A DNA stretch of 7,386 nucleotides from Clostridia bacterium (GTDB lineage: Bacteria; Bacillota; Clostridia; Peptostreptococcales; Anaerovoracaceae). Of the stretch, positions 6,555-7,386 are shown in pieces (position 1 is the first letter of the stretch; each line of letters opens with the position of its first letter). A program made the position numbers and the translations under genes. The notes under the pieces are model-generated. The model saw nothing but the letters and a program-made list of their open reading frames with translations. It had not been told where the DNA came from and ran no database searches. The stretch spans positions 1-7,386 of the forward strand of contig JAKSSQ010000087.1 in the NCBI GenBank assembly GCA_024403005.1, written 5' to 3'.

Positions 6555-7386
6555 TAAATAATCTCCTTACCGAAAATTTCCTTTTGAATTGCGGACCAGC
6601 CGGGAGGCAGAGGCGCTGTGACTTCCGTGCCTTCCAGGTATTCCAGGGGCTCTTCCATGGCTCTGAACACAAGCTTTCCTGCGTGGAGGAGCTGGGTGGA
6701 AAGGCCTGTACGCCTTTTGATTTCGGCGTTTGTCCTGCTGAAGCCGTACTTTGCGTCGCCTATGAGAGGGAAGCCTGCGTGCTTCATGTGCGCGCGGATC
6801 TGGTGGCTACGTCCTGTTATGAGTTCGACCTGGATAAGCGTGTAGCTTCCGTTGCTGTAAACAGGTCTTGCGATGGTTTCAATGTATTTGCCCTCTTCGC
6901 TGCTTTCGGGCAGGATCTTTACCCTGTTGGTCTTTTCGTCCTTGAGCAGTTTGTTTTTGAGGTGCAGTTCTCGCTTGAGCTCACCGCATACGATTGTGTT
7001 GTAGAATTTGGTCATGCCCTCGTCCTTGGCAAGGGATGCACTCAGGATTCTTAAAGCTGCGGCGGTCTTGCCGAAGACCACGAGGCCAGTGGTGTTGCGG
7101 TCCAGCCTGTGAACCGGCGAAGGCACGAAGCTCTTTTCCAGGCGCGGCACATAGTCGCCCTTTTCGATTAAGTAGTCCACTACCTGGTTGGCCAGAGTGT
7201 CCTTCTTTTCCGTGGAATCGCCGTGAACCAGAAGGCCGAAGGGCTTTGCTGCAACCAGAATGTTTTCGTCTTCGTAGGCGATGGTGAACTGGCGCTTGGG
7301 CGCAGCGGTGCGCTTCTTCTTCGTGAGCTTATCTATGTCCTGATCTGTCATGTATATCTGCAGAACGTCACCTTCGTTAAGAAGGG
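6554..7386 (-). CDS. RluA-family 23S rRNA pseudouridine synthase, RluC-like (5' end outside window)
   Basis: The enzyme isomerises specific uridines in 23S rRNA to pseudouridine. Counting from the ATG at 7351, the catalytic motif PVHRLDRNTTGLVVFGKT spans 79-96 with the nucleophile Asp84. Upstream is YEDENILVAAKPFGLLVHGD (26-45), and downstream are GRSHQIRAHMKHAGFPLIGD and LHAGKL. The frame stays open past that ATG to the window edge and encodes LLNEGDVLQIY, which looks like the end of an S4 RNA-binding domain. The ATG at 7351 is therefore very probably internal, and the real start lies beyond 7386. It has no ribosome binding site. The segment ELHLKNKLLKDEKTNRVKI favours an RluC-like member, but which uridines are modified cannot be decided here. 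It overlaps lepB by one base. Confidence 0.93.
   Translation of the reverse strand, partial: LLNEGDVLQIYMTDQDIDKLTKKKRTAAPKRQFTIAYEDENILVAAKPFGLLVHGDSTEKKDTLANQVVDYLIEKGDYVPRLEKSFVPSPVHRLDRNTTGLVVFGKTAAALRILSASLAKDEGMTKFYNTIVCGELKRELHLKNKLLKDEKTNRVKILPESSEEGKYIETIARPVYSNGSYTLIQVELITGRSHQIRAHMKHAGFPLIGDAKYGFSRTNAEIKRRTGLSTQLLHAGKLVFRAMEEPLEYLEGTEVTAPLPPGWSAIQKEIFGKEII

Noticed and set aside
4487..7054. Plus-strand open frames at 4487-5062, 5275-6003 and 6530-7054
   Set aside because: They are antisense to xfp, the YbaK-type gene, smpB, lepB and the pseudouridine synthase, all of which show intact family motifs on the other strand.
1..7386. tRNA or rRNA genes, CRISPR arrays, insertion sequences, phage attachment sites
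   Set aside because: Coding sequence fills the window except for 2007-2121 and two short gaps, and I saw no repeat arrays, transposase motifs or tRNA-like folds.

Overview
The window reads as a stretch of a Bacillota (Clostridia-type, probably gut-associated) chromosome. Every gene I can support lies on the minus strand. The assignment rests on four things: strong AGGAGG-type ribosome binding sites, a short Gram-positive signal peptidase I, a full-length phosphoketolase, and a secreted leucine-rich-repeat protein with a C-terminal S-layer homology (SLH) domain of the kind common in gut Clostridia. I cannot name a genus from sequence alone.

Right to left, in the direction of transcription, positions 7386 to 2122 hold six tightly packed genes that look like one operon. 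They are an RluA-family 23S rRNA pseudouridine synthase (5' end outside the window), signal peptidase I (lepB), the tmRNA partner smpB, a YbaK/EbsC-type aminoacyl-tRNA deacylase, phosphoketolase (xfp), and a small membrane protein with an N-terminal J domain. Three junctions are TAATG stop/start overlaps, one gap is 9 bases and one is 25 bases. A stem-loop at 2092-2117 closes the operon.

The 115-base gap at 2007-2121 is compact. It holds the operon terminator, a near-consensus sigma-A promoter (TTTACA, 17 bases, TATAAT), a perfect 17-base palindrome over the -35 box, and a small GC-rich hairpin in the expected leader. This promoter drives the last gene, 1-2006, a continuous open frame of 668 codons that runs off the left edge. 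It encodes a secreted protein with a signal peptide, a leucine-rich block, a cysteine-rich CxxC region, a second leucine-rich block, a Pro/Glu linker and an SLH domain.

Functionally, most of the operon serves translation and protein quality (rRNA modification, ribosome rescue, tRNA proofreading, secretion processing, a J-domain cochaperone). Phosphoketolase is the metabolic outlier: it makes acetyl phosphate from sugar phosphates. I see no mobile element, CRISPR array, RNA gene or clearly new system. The most notable points are the regulatory packing at 2064-2117, the architecture of the surface protein, and the odd company kept by xfp.
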